DNA of 6,591 nucleotides from an uncultured Eubacteriales bacterium (lineage in GTDB: Bacteria > Bacillota_A > Clostridia > Christensenellales > Aristaeellaceae), in contig ONXY01000241.1 in assembly GCA_900321945.1 (NCBI GenBank), positions 1 through 6,591 of the forward strand, in the 5' to 3' direction. Position numbers and translations under genes: made by a program. Below are positions 1 through 6,172 of the stretch, in pieces. How positions within the stretch are numbered: the first letter of the stretch is position 1; each line of letters opens with the position of its first letter. Under the pieces are notes generated by a model. The model was not told the DNA's origin. It made no database searches and saw nothing but the letters and a program-made list of their open reading frames with translations.

Positions 1-1
1 C

Positions 2-826
2 GGCGACGACGAGCACGGCTGGGACGACAAGGGCGTGTTCAACTTCGAGGGCGGCTGCTACGCGAAGGTCATCAACCTGGACAAGGATTCCGAGCCCGAC
101 ATTTACAACGCGATCCGCCGGGACGCCCTGCTGGAGAACGTGACCGTCGACGCGGAAGGAAAGATCGACTTTGCCGATAAGAGCGTGACAGAGAATACCC
201 GCGTTTCCTATCCGATCGATCATATCGAAAAGATCGTGAGGCCCGTTTCCGCAGGCCCCGCCGCCAAGAACGTGATTTTCCTCAGCGCCGACGCTTTCGG
301 TGTGCTGCCCCCCGTTTCCGTGCTGACGCCGGAACAGACCAAGTACTACTTCCTCTCCGGCTTCACCGCCAAGCTGGCCGGAACGGAACGCGGCATCACG
401 GAGCCCACTCCCACTTTCTCCGCCTGCTTCGGCCAGGCGTTCCTGGAGCTGCATCCCACCAAGTATGCCGAGGAGCTGGTCAAGCGGATGGAAATGAGCG
501 GCGCGAAGGCCTATCTGGTGAACACCGGATGGAACGGCACCGGAAAGCGCATTTCCATCAAGGATACACGCGGAATCATCGACGCTATCCTGGACGGCGA
601 CATTCTGAGCGCCCCCACGAAGAAGATCCCCTACTTTAACTTCGAGGTTCCCACCGAGCTGAAGGGCGTGGATCCGGCCATTCTGGATCCCCGGGATACC
701 TACGCCGATCCTTCCCAGTGGGAGGAGAAGGCCAAAGATCTCGCCGGACGCTTCATCAAGAACTTTGCGAAGTACGAGAGCAATGAAGCCGGCAAGGCGC
801 TTGTCGCCGCCGGACCTCAGCTGTAA
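2..826 (+). CDS. pckA: Phosphoenolpyruvate carboxykinase (ATP), C-terminal part, 5'-truncated
   Basis: This is the C-terminal 274 residues of the cytosolic enzyme that interconverts oxaloacetate + ATP and phosphoenolpyruvate + CO2 + ADP; in anaerobes it may run in the carboxylating direction. The frame is open from the window edge and begins in the family's metal-binding kinase-2 motif (GDDEHGW). It continues with [10 protein letters not shown], the [10 protein letters not shown] block (the Arg at visible residue 67 corresponds to a substrate-binding Arg), [12 protein letters not shown] at 134-144, and [11 protein letters not shown] near 177-186. About 270 residues from the GDDEH motif to the stop matches the usual ~540-residue enzyme, so the 3' end is intact and only the N-terminal half, including the P-loop, is outside the window. 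An in-frame GTG at 35 is an internal Val codon, not a start. The gene ends at a strong stem-loop terminator and is convergent with the argF-type gene. Identity is very secure. Confidence 0.97.
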   Translation, partial: GDDEHGWDDKGVFNFEGGCYAKVINLDKDSEPDIYNAIRRDALLENVTVDAEGKIDFADKSVTENTRVSYPIDHIEKIVRPVSAGPAAKNVIFLSADAFGVLPPVSVLTPEQTKYYFLSGFTAKLAGTERGITEPTPTFSACFGQAFLELHPTKYAEELVKRMEMSGAKAYLVNTGWNGTGKRISIKDTRGIIDAILDGDILSAPTKKIPYFNFEVPTELKGVDPAILDPRDTYADPSQWEEKAKDLAGRFIKNFAKYESNEAGKALVAAGPQL

Positions 827-837
827 TCCGGGACATG

Positions 838-875
838 AAAATCCCCCTTCGGAAGAATCCGAAGGGGGATTTTTT
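838..875 (+). terminator. Rho-independent terminator of pckA, probably shared with the convergent argF
   Basis: A G+C-rich inverted repeat has its left arm at 838-852 (core CCCCCTTCGG, 843-852) and its right arm at 859-873 (core CCGAAGGGGG). The loop is six bases (853-858), and a run of six T follows (870-875). It starts 12 bases after the pckA stop. Read on the minus strand, the same stem lies just past the argF stop and is followed by a shorter TTTT run, so it may work in both directions, more weakly for argF. Confidence 0.93.
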
Positions 876-881
876 CAGCCT

Positions 882-1868
882 TTACAGGGTCGCGGCCATA
901 ACGGCCTTGATGGTGTGCATCCTGTTTTCCGCCTCGTCAAACACGATGGAGCGGGGCCCTTCGAAGACACCGTCCGTGACTTCCATGCAGTCGATGCCGA
1001 ACTTTCCGTGAATCTCCCGCCCGATGGATGTGTTCAGGTCGTGGAAGGAGGGGAGGCAGTGCATGAAACGGCACTGCGGGCCGGCCAGATCCATCAGTTC
1101 TTCCGTAACGCGGTACGGAGTCAGGTCCTGAATGCGTTCGGCCCATACGCTCTCCGGTTCTCCCATGGATACCCACACGTCGGTATACAGCACATCCGCG
1201 CCCTTTACGGCTTCAGCGGGATCTTCGGAGAACGCGAGTTCGGCTCCGGTTTTCCGGGCGATTTCCGCGCATTCTTCCCGCAGCTCCCGGCCGGGCTGGT
1301 ATTTCAGCGGAGCGCAGGCCGTGAAACGCATGCCTGTTTTTGCGCATCCTACCATCAGGGAGTTGCCCATATTATATCTTGCGTCCCCGAGATAAACCAG
1401 TTTTCTGCCCCGCAGGGAACCGAAATGTTCCCGGATCGTCAGGAAATCCGCCAGAATCTGCGTGGGGTGGAATTCATTTGTCAGACCGTTCCAGACTGGA
1501 ACGCCGGAATAACGCGCCAGACTTTCCACGATCTCCTGGCCGTAGCCCCTGTATTCGATGCCGTCGTACATCCGTCCCAGCACTCTGGCCGTATCCGCGA
1601 TGGACTCCTTTTTCCCTATCTGGCTTCCTGCGGGATCCAGGCAGGTGACGTGCATTCCCAGATCGTATGCCGCAACCTCGAAGGAGCAGCGCGTACGGGT
1701 GGAAGTCTTTTCAAAAATCAGAGCGATGTTTTTTCCTTCGAAAAGACGGTGCGGCACGCCGGCGCGCTTCTGCGCCTTCAACTCGGCCGCCAGATCCAGA
1801 AGACCCGTTATTTCTTCCGGCGTCAGATCCAGCAGCTTCAGAAACTGTCTGTTTTTAAGCTTAAACAT
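882..1868 (-). CDS. argF: Ornithine carbamoyltransferase
   Basis: A complete 328-residue enzyme that makes citrulline from ornithine and carbamoyl phosphate in the cytosol, normally as a homotrimer. The carbamoyl-phosphate motif STRTR is at residues 56-60, HPTQ at 134-137, the ornithine-side D230...SMG (234-236), and the active-site HCLP at 270-273 followed by SFHD. The C-terminal MEVTDGVFE...[15 protein letters not shown] is typical. Length fits the ~330-residue class that contains both anabolic ArgF and catabolic ArcB; without arcA or arcC neighbours the direction cannot be settled, and argF is used as the default. The ATG at 1868 is preceded on the minus strand by a strong GGGAGGAAG (1873-1881). 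It appears monocistronic: convergent with pckA across the shared terminator and divergent from the XRE regulator. All catalytic motifs are present and nothing suggests decay. Confidence 0.96.
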   Translation of the reverse strand: MFKLKNRQFLKLLDLTPEEITGLLDLAAELKAQKRAGVPHRLFEGKNIALIFEKTSTRTRCSFEVAAYDLGMHVTCLDPAGSQIGKKESIADTARVLGRMYDGIEYRGYGQEIVESLARYSGVPVWNGLTNEFHPTQILADFLTIREHFGSLRGRKLVYLGDARYNMGNSLMVGCAKTGMRFTACAPLKYQPGRELREECAEIARKTGAELAFSEDPAEAVKGADVLYTDVWVSMGEPESVWAERIQDLTPYRVTEELMDLAGPQCRFMHCLPSFHDLNTSIGREIHGKFGIDCMEVTDGVFEGPRSIVFDEAENRMHTIKAVMAATL

Positions 1869-1887
1869 TTCTCTTCCTCCCGTCGCG

Positions 1888-1903
1888 ATAATAAAACTAT
1901 TAT
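1888..1903. promoter_or_regulatory. Inverted repeat over the argF -10 and start site, possible operator
   Basis: ATAATA (1888-1893), four bases AAAC, then TATTAT (1898-1903) form a perfect 6-bp inverted repeat. It covers most of the argF -10 box and the predicted transcription start. The position suits a repressor site, but an A+T-rich repeat over a -10 box can arise by chance, and the halves do not match the ARG-box spacing. Low confidence as a functional site. Confidence 0.3.
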
Positions 1904-1927
1904 AAAAAAGAGAACGGATCCGGTCAA
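1899..1927 (-). promoter_or_regulatory. Sigma-A-like promoter of the argF-type gene
   Basis: On the minus strand, TTGACC (1927-1922) and a perfect TATAAT (1904-1899) are separated by 17 bases, close to the bacterial consensus. The predicted transcription start is near 1892, giving a leader of about 24 bases that contains the GGGAGGAAG ribosome binding site. No canonical 18-bp ARG box was recognised here. Confidence 0.85.
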
Positions 1928-1941
1928 CCGAAAAAATTGAT

Positions 1942-1970
1942 TTGCAGGCACAATATTATTGTGCTATGAT
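1942..1970 (+). promoter_or_regulatory. Promoter of the XRE-S24 regulator gene
   Basis: A -35 candidate TTGCAG (1942-1947) and a -10 candidate TATGAT (1965-1970) are exactly 17 bases apart. The predicted start is near 1977, so the leader is only about 22 bases and holds the GGAGGT ribosome binding site. The -35 boxes of this promoter and of the divergent argF promoter are 14 bases apart, so a protein bound here could affect both. Confidence 0.75.
1948..1964. promoter_or_regulatory. Perfect 17-bp palindrome, likely operator of the XRE-S24 regulator
   Basis: GCACAATA (1948-1955), a central T, and TATTGTGC (1957-1964) are perfect inverted half-sites. The element fills the entire 17-base spacer between the regulator's -35 and -10 boxes. 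It lies upstream of the predicted transcription start, so it would act as DNA rather than as an RNA hairpin. This geometry fits autorepression by the dimeric HTH protein encoded immediately downstream. The binding protein is inferred. Confidence 0.75.
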
Positions 1971-1984
1971 GTTGTATATCATCC

Positions 1985-1990
1985 GGAGGT
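1985..1990 (+). promoter_or_regulatory. Ribosome binding site deciding the XRE-S24 start
   Basis: GGAGGT sits 8 bases before the ATG at 1999. This favours the ATG over the in-frame TTG at 1942, which lies inside the -35 box and upstream of the predicted transcription start. Confidence 0.9.
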
Positions 1991-1998
1991 GCGGAAAT

Positions 1999-2769
1999 AT
2001 GAAAGAATTTTCAGCGGACATGCTGAATGCCGGAGGGAAACCGTTCGGAGAGCTGATCCGGGAGTACAGACGCCGCAGGGGGATGAGCCAGGAACAGCTC
2101 GGAGCTGTGGCGCATGTGAAAAAGAACGCCGTCGGAGCCTGGGAAGCCGGGAGAAGCCGTCCCGATGTATCCTGCATTCCGGCGCTGTGCCGCGCGCTCG
2201 GAATGCCCCTGGAGGTTTTTTTCGGCATTTCCGGAAAGACCGGGGATGATGAAATCACGGAGAAATACAGCAGGCTGAACGACTATAACAGGCAGGTCGT
2301 CCTGAAGCAGATGGATCTGCTTTATGATCTGCAGGGCAGCGCCGCGCCCGCCGCTGAAAAAACCGTACGTCTTTTCCGCAGCGATCTTTCCGCGGCGGCC
2401 GGCCCGGTTTCCTATATCGGAGAGACAAGCGGCGAGACGGTGCTCGTCAGGGAGGATGAGACGACACGTCGCGCGGACGAGATCATCCGCGTCAGCGGCG
2501 ACAGCATGGAGCCGACCTTTTATGACGGAGATCAGGTTTTTGTTCAGCATACAGACAGCCTGCGGGAAGGAGAGATCGGGATCTTTATCCACGGCCATGC
2601 CGGATATATCAAGGAGTACCGCCGCGACGGCCTGTACAGTCACAATCCGGCCTATCCGCCGATCCGCTTCTCAGAGAACGACTCCGTGCAATGCTTCGGC
2701 CGGGTTCTTGGCGTTTACCGCCCCTCGGGATCCGCAGACGGAAGCGGAGGAACGGGCGCGGACGAATAA
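1999..2769 (+). CDS. XRE-family HTH regulator with C-terminal S24 (LexA-like) peptidase domain
   Basis: A 256-residue two-domain transcription factor. An N-terminal Cro/CI-type HTH spans about residues 15-72, with the recognition region MSQEQLGAVAHVKKNAVGAWE at 29-49. A helical linker (about 85-120) leads to an S24 domain from about 124. The Ser-Lys dyad is visible: S169 in SGDSMEP and K205 in GYIKEY. An Ala-Gly pair (134-135, in SAAAGP) lies at the expected position of a self-cleavage site, as in LexA and CI. Proteins of this build are usually repressors that cut themselves, or are cut with RecA help, after stress; whether this one cleaves is untested. The C-terminal tail (241-256) is Gly/Ser-rich and likely disordered. 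It is divergent from argF and lies 122 bases upstream of the Hsp70 cluster in the same direction, with no convincing terminator between. Target genes are unknown; autoregulation through the upstream palindrome is the best guess. Confidence 0.9.
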   Translation: MKEFSADMLNAGGKPFGELIREYRRRRGMSQEQLGAVAHVKKNAVGAWEAGRSRPDVSCIPALCRALGMPLEVFFGISGKTGDDEITEKYSRLNDYNRQVVLKQMDLLYDLQGSAAPAAEKTVRLFRSDLSAAAGPVSYIGETSGETVLVREDETTRRADEIIRVSGDSMEPTFYDGDQVFVQHTDSLREGEIGIFIHGHAGYIKEYRRDGLYSHNPAYPPIRFSENDSVQCFGRVLGVYRPSGSADGSGGTGADE

Positions 2770-2799
2770 ACCGGAAGAAAAGGGAAATTTCATCTTCTT

Positions 2800-2828
2800 T
2801 TCACATAACTTTCTTCCTGTCATAAAAT
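2800..2828 (+). promoter_or_regulatory. Sigma-A-like promoter of the Hsp70 cluster
   Basis: TTCACA (2800-2805) and TAAAAT (2823-2828) are 17 bases apart, each one mismatch from consensus. The predicted start is near 2835, giving a leader of about 57 bases. No CIRCE element (TTAGCACTC-N9-GAGTGCTAA) is present in 2770-2891, so HrcA control is not indicated. The palindrome found before the XRE gene does not recur here, although the 8-mer TTGCAGGC is shared (1942-1949 and 2828-2835). Confidence 0.65.
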
Positions 2829-2878
2829 TGCAGGCGTAAACTTTCAGAATGGCGGACCGATGCGATGAAATCCGCCGC

Positions 2879-2883
2879 GGAGG
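2879..2883 (+). promoter_or_regulatory. Ribosome binding site deciding the Hsp70 start
   Basis: GGAGG lies 8 bases before the ATG at 2892. That start gives the family-typical N-terminus [14 protein letters not shown]. An earlier in-frame ATG at 2865 has no ribosome binding site and would add nine atypical residues. Confidence 0.9.
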
Positions 2884-2891
2884 ATTTTTCC

Positions 2892-4469
2892 ATGGGCAGA
2901 ATGATCGGTATCGACCTCGGAACGACGAATTCCTGTATGGCTTTTTTGGAAAACGGGCACGCTGTGGTTATTCCGAACGCCGAGGGATCAAGAACCACTC
3001 CCTCGGTCGTCGCTTTCACAAAGAGCGGGGAACGGCTGGTCGGTCAGGCGGCGAAGCGACAGGCGGTCACCAATGCCTCCGGGACGTTCAGCTCCGTCAA
3101 ACGGGAAATGGGTTCTGACAAGATCTATCAGGCCGGAGACAGAACCTTCCGTCCGCAGGAGCTGTCCGCCATGATCCTGCAGAAGCTCAGGACCGACGCG
3201 GAAAGCTATATCGGGGAGAAGGTTACGGACGCGGTCATCACCGTGCCGGCATATTTTACCGACGCGCAGCGTCAGGCCACAAGGGATGCCGGGGTAATCG
3301 CCGGTCTGAATGTGCTCCGGATTATCAACGAACCGACCTCCGCCGCGCTGGCCTACGGCTTTGACAGGTCGGAAGCCAGGAAAATCATGGTTTTTGATTT
3401 GGGCGGAGGCACGTTTGACGTATCCGTTCTGGAACTCGGCAGCGACATGATCGAGGTTCTGGCCACGGCGGGCAACAATCACCTCGGAGGAGATGATTTT
3501 GATCAGTGCGTGGTCGGCTTCCTGCTGGACGCTTTCCGCAGGGAGCACGGTATCGATCTGTCACGCGATCCCATGGCGATGCAGCGTCTGAGCGAAGCGG
3601 CGGAAAACGCGAAGAAGGAGCTGTCCGCCGCGGTTGAGACGAGTATTAATCTGCCTTTCCTGGCCCAGACTTCCTCCGGACCGAAGCATCTGGAAACGAC
3701 CCTGACCCGGGCCCGGTTCGACGAACTGACTTCGCATCTGGTTGACGCGACGCGCGGCCCGGTCCAGCAGGCGCTCAGGGATTCCGGACTCACGGCCGGA
3801 CAGATTGACCGGGTTCTTCTGGTCGGCGGGAGCACCCGGATTCCAGCCGTTCAGGACGCGGTCCGGAAGATGATGGGCAGGGAACCGTCGAGAGATATCA
3901 ATCCGGACGAGTGCGTCGCGATGGGAGCGTGTCTGCAGGGCGGCGTTCTGACCGGCGCGGTGAACAGCCTTCTTCTGATCGACGTGACTCCGCTGTCGCT
4001 GGGAATTGAAACCATGGGAGACGTTTTTGCCCAGATCATTCCGAGAAACACACCGCTTCCATGCCATCATTCTCAGGTTTTCACGACCGCGGCGAATTTC
4101 CAGACCAGCGTTGAGATCAACGTTCTTCAGGGAGAACGCGGCGCGGCGTCCGGGAACAGATCCCTGGGCCGATTCCGCCTGGACGGGATCCGGCGCGCGC
4201 TGCGCGGCATTCCGCAGATTGAGGTCACCTTCTCCATCGATACAAACGGTATCGTTCAGGTCAGCGCCAGAGACCTGGGAACCAACCGCAGCCAGGAGAT
4301 TACCATTACCGGCTCCGGCAACATGAGCCGGGAGGAGATCGAGCGCGCCATGCGCGACGCGGAGATTTACGCGGAAGAGGACAGACGGAAGCGGGAAGCG
4401 GGAAGAAGACCGGGAAGGTCCTCCGGATCAGGGAAAAAACCGGAAGACGACGGCGCCATGGACGCATAG
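2892..4469 (+). CDS. DnaK/Hsp70-family chaperone with truncated lid
   Basis: A 525-residue Hsp70, cytosolic unless tethered by partners, expected to bind unfolded segments under an ATP cycle driven by a J protein. The ATPase domain (about 1-357) is intact: phosphate-1 [10 protein letters not shown] (5-14), catalytic K70 in [19 protein letters not shown] (118-130), phosphate-2 [10 protein letters not shown] (169-178), HLGGDDFD (197-204) and the adenosine motif [10 protein letters not shown] (309-318). It lacks the Gram-negative insertion after K70. The linker [13 protein letters not shown] (358-370) and a beta substrate-binding domain (to about 473) are present. Helix A of the lid follows (478-500), then a charged, Gly/Ser-rich tail ends the protein. 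Housekeeping DnaK has about 610-640 residues, so roughly 90-110 lid residues are missing. No lid-like sequence appears in other frames before the next start, so this is not a recent frameshift. It leads a tight cluster without grpE or hrcA, so a specialised paralogue is likely; the dnaK symbol is withheld. Confidence 0.95.
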   Translation: MGRMIGIDLGTTNSCMAFLENGHAVVIPNAEGSRTTPSVVAFTKSGERLVGQAAKRQAVTNASGTFSSVKREMGSDKIYQAGDRTFRPQELSAMILQKLRTDAESYIGEKVTDAVITVPAYFTDAQRQATRDAGVIAGLNVLRIINEPTSAALAYGFDRSEARKIMVFDLGGGTFDVSVLELGSDMIEVLATAGNNHLGGDDFDQCVVGFLLDAFRREHGIDLSRDPMAMQRLSEAAENAKKELSAAVETSINLPFLAQTSSGPKHLETTLTRARFDELTSHLVDATRGPVQQALRDSGLTAGQIDRVLLVGGSTRIPAVQDAVRKMMGREPSRDINPDECVAMGACLQGGVLTGAVNSLLLIDVTPLSLGIETMGDVFAQIIPRNTPLPCHHSQVFTTAANFQTSVEINVLQGERGAASGNRSLGRFRLDGIRRALRGIPQIEVTFSIDTNGIVQVSARDLGTNRSQEITITGSGNMSREEIERAMRDAEIYAEEDRRKREAGRRPGRSSGSGKKPEDDGAMDA

Positions 4470-4479
4470 GGGGAGGCCC

Positions 4480-5322
4480 ATGTTCGGCTATATCGCTCCG
4501 AGAATGGAGCTTCTCAATGAAGCGCAGAAGAAACGCTATACATCCGTTTACTGCGGGCTGTGCCGCGGGCTGGGAGAAATCTCCGGCAGGAGCGGAAGAA
4601 TCCTGCTGAGCCACGATATGACTTTTCTCGCCTTGCTTCTTTCATCGCTGCAGGAACCGAAGGAGGAGCAAAGCACATTCCGCTGCGCCGTTCATCCGGT
4701 GAAACCGAGATCCGTCGTCCGGAGCAGGGCCGTACAGTACGCCTCCGCCATGAACGTCCTCCTGATGGATCAGAAGCTTGAGGATCAGATTCTGGACGAC
4801 GGGTCCCGTCTTGCAGCCGCTGAAAAGAAAAAACTCCGGCCGGCCGTGGAGCGGGCGGAGGCGGAATACCCGCGCCAGTCGAGGGAGATCCGGGAATCCC
4901 TGAAGGCGCTCTGGCTCGAGGAAAAATCGGAGCGGCCGGACGCCGACCGGCTGTGCAACCTTTGCGGGGAAATGCTCGGATCGGTTTTCTCTCCGGAATG
5001 GACGGATTCGTTCTGGACGCCGGCGCTGAAGAATCTCGGAAGAGGTCTTGGACGTTTCATCTACTGGATGGATGCCTGGGAGGATCTGCCGGCGGATCGG
5101 AAAAAAGGACGTTTCAATCCGCTGGACTGTCCGGAATACCGGGAGCGGGACGAGGAATTTGTACGCGCGGTTATGGAAATGCTGATCGCTGAGGCGGCGG
5201 AGCATTTTGAGACGCTTCCCCTTGAAAAGGATATTGATCTTCTGCGCAATGTGCTGTATAGTGGCGTCTGGCAGCGGTACGACGTGCTGAAAAAACGCAG
5301 GGGGAAGGGGGAGAAGGAATGA
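4480..5322 (+). CDS. DUF5685-like protein of unknown function
   Basis: A 280-residue, mostly helical, soluble-looking protein with no signal peptide. The N-terminus MFGYIAP...[13 protein letters not shown]...[10 protein letters not shown] matches my memory of the DUF5685 family of Clostridia, which has no known function. Two C-x-L-C pairs are visible, C25/C28 (CGLC) and C159/C162 (CNLC), plus C69 and H72 in RCAVHP and C217; they could build a metal site or a redox pair. A conserved-looking block [25 protein letters not shown] starts at residue 191, with Asp/Glu at 198, 201, 202 and 206. The start at 4480 is chosen because MFGYI is the family's beginning. The GGGGAGG (4470-4476) is only three bases from the ATG, unusually close. 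It lies 10 bases after the Hsp70 stop and overlaps the J-protein gene by four bases (ATGA), so translational coupling is likely. A role as chaperone partner or client is inference from position only. Confidence 0.88.
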   Translation: MFGYIAPRMELLNEAQKKRYTSVYCGLCRGLGEISGRSGRILLSHDMTFLALLLSSLQEPKEEQSTFRCAVHPVKPRSVVRSRAVQYASAMNVLLMDQKLEDQILDDGSRLAAAEKKKLRPAVERAEAEYPRQSREIRESLKALWLEEKSERPDADRLCNLCGEMLGSVFSPEWTDSFWTPALKNLGRGLGRFIYWMDAWEDLPADRKKGRFNPLDCPEYRERDEEFVRAVMEMLIAEAAEHFETLPLEKDIDLLRNVLYSGVWQRYDVLKKRRGKGEKE

Positions 5323-6152
5323 CCCGTGATCCGTTTTCGGTGCTGGGGCTGTCTTCTTCGGCCACGGAGGACGAAATCAAATCAGCCTACCGGAAACTGG
5401 CCAAAAAGTACCACCCCGATCTGAACCCCGGCGACAAAGCCGCCGAGCAGAAGATGAAGGAAGTCAACGAAGCTTACGCGGAGGCGCTCCGGATCAAAAA
5501 AGGCGGAGGGACCTGGCAGTCCTCGTCCGGACCGTACGGCGGCTATTCCGGCCGGGCGGGATACTCCGGGAGTTCCGGCTATTCCGGTTATTCCGGTTAT
5601 TCCGGGGATTCCGGGGATTCCGGCTATTCCGGCGGGTACGGATACGGTCCGTTCGGTCCGTTTTCCGGAAACGGACAGCAGACTCAGGGAAATCCTTTCG
5701 GGGGCTTTGGCTTCGATCCTTTTGAGGCTTTTTTCGGCTCAGGAGGTCAGACCCGTACGGAATTCCGTCCGCGCGGATACTCGAATCCCGAACTCCGCAC
5801 GGTGGAAGACCATGTGCTGGCCAGGCGGTATCAGGACGCTCTGAATCTGCTGAACCGGATTACGGACCGCGGAGCGGACTGGCATGCCCTGTACGCAAAA
5901 ACAGAATACGGTCTGGGGAACCGGGTGTCGGCGCTCGATCACGCGCGGAAAGCCGCTCAGATGGCTCCCGGGGACGACGACTATCAGCAGCTGCTCCGGA
6001 CCGTGGAATCAGGCAGGCAGGAATATCAGAGGACGCAGCGGCAGGGATATGATTTTCAGTCGGCCGTCTGCTCCAATCCGCTGCTTACGTGCTGCGCCTG
6101 CAATATCCTGCTGAACTGCTGTCTGGGCGGCAGAATCGGGTTCTGCTGCTGA
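5319..6152 (+). CDS. J-domain protein (class III/C type) with YSG repeat, TPR-like helices and Cys-rich tail
   Basis: A 277-residue J protein, the likely activator of the Hsp70 encoded two genes upstream. The J domain is at 3-60 ([31 protein letters not shown]...), with the essential HPD at 32-34. A Gly-rich, low-complexity stretch follows: about ten Tyr-Ser-Gly-type triplets at 76-105, then a Gly/Phe region (108-143, [15 protein letters not shown]). Residues about 158-230 form TPR-like helical pairs ([34 protein letters not shown]). The last 27 residues hold eight Cys (251, 258, 259, 261, 267, 268, 276, 277) among hydrophobic residues. There is no DnaJ-type zinc finger or C-terminal beta domain, so it is not housekeeping DnaJ. 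The start overlaps the upstream stop as ATGA, with GAAGGA just before it. The Cys tail could bind metal, be acylated or insert into membrane; none of these can be decided here. Confidence 0.93.
   Translation: MTRDPFSVLGLSSSATEDEIKSAYRKLAKKYHPDLNPGDKAAEQKMKEVNEAYAEALRIKKGGGTWQSSSGPYGGYSGRAGYSGSSGYSGYSGYSGDSGDSGYSGGYGYGPFGPFSGNGQQTQGNPFGGFGFDPFEAFFGSGGQTRTEFRPRGYSNPELRTVEDHVLARRYQDALNLLNRITDRGADWHALYAKTEYGLGNRVSALDHARKAAQMAPGDDDYQQLLRTVESGRQEYQRTQRQGYDFQSAVCSNPLLTCCACNILLNCCLGGRIGFCC
5544..5633 (+). repeat. In-frame 9-bp tandem repeat encoding Tyr/Asp-Ser-Gly
   Basis: Ten consecutive 9-bp units fall in the J-protein gene. The last six (5580-5633) are near-identical versions of TATTCCGGT, encoding YSG or DSG; the first four are degenerate ([12 protein letters not shown]). 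Because the unit is a multiple of three, copy-number change would alter linker length without breaking the frame. Confidence 0.9.
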
Positions 6153-6160
6153 TACGCGAA

Positions 6161-6165
6161 AGGAG
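6161..6165 (+). promoter_or_regulatory. Ribosome binding site deciding the zinc-ribbon protein start
   Basis: AGGAG sits 7 bases before the ATG at 6173 and supports that start over in-frame upstream codons (from 6089) that lie inside the J-protein gene. Confidence 0.88.
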
Positions 6166-6172
6166 AAAAAAG

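Noticed and set aside
882..1868. Assignment of the carbamoyltransferase as catabolic ArcB
   Set aside because: The sequence class is compatible, but no arginine deiminase or carbamate kinase gene is adjacent, so the neutral ArgF-type name was kept.
765..1940. A long plus-strand open frame (about 390 codons) opposite the argF-type gene
   Set aside because: It is antisense to a gene with all ornithine carbamoyltransferase motifs, starts inside pckA, would have to cross the strong terminator, and its translation has no recognisable family features. Long shadow frames are expected in G+C-rich DNA.
1942..1998. In-frame TTG start extending the XRE-S24 protein by 19 residues
   Set aside because: The TTG coincides with the -35 box, lies upstream of the predicted transcription start, and the ATG at 1999 has an excellent GGAGGT.
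2011..2643. Minus-strand open frame of about 210 codons opposite the XRE-S24 gene
   Set aside because: The opposite strand encodes clear HTH and S24 domains; this frame has no plausible ribosome binding site or domain.
2777..2802. GAAAAG...CTTTTC inverted repeat after the XRE-S24 stop, as a terminator
   Set aside because: Only six A/T-rich base pairs with a 14-base loop and no proper T-run after a G+C stem; too weak to call.
3465..3504. Asn at residue 196 of the Hsp70 where E. coli DnaK has the catalytic/autophosphorylated Thr199
   Set aside because: Gram-positive DnaK proteins such as that of Bacillus subtilis also have Asn in this GDN-type loop, so it is not evidence of lost ATPase activity.
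2988..4070. Several minus-strand open frames opposite the Hsp70 gene
   Set aside because: They mirror conserved Hsp70 codons and show no independent coding signal.
4642..5205. Minus-strand open frame opposite the DUF5685-like gene
   Set aside because: Shadow of the plus-strand gene, which has a ribosome binding site, operon context and recognisable motifs.
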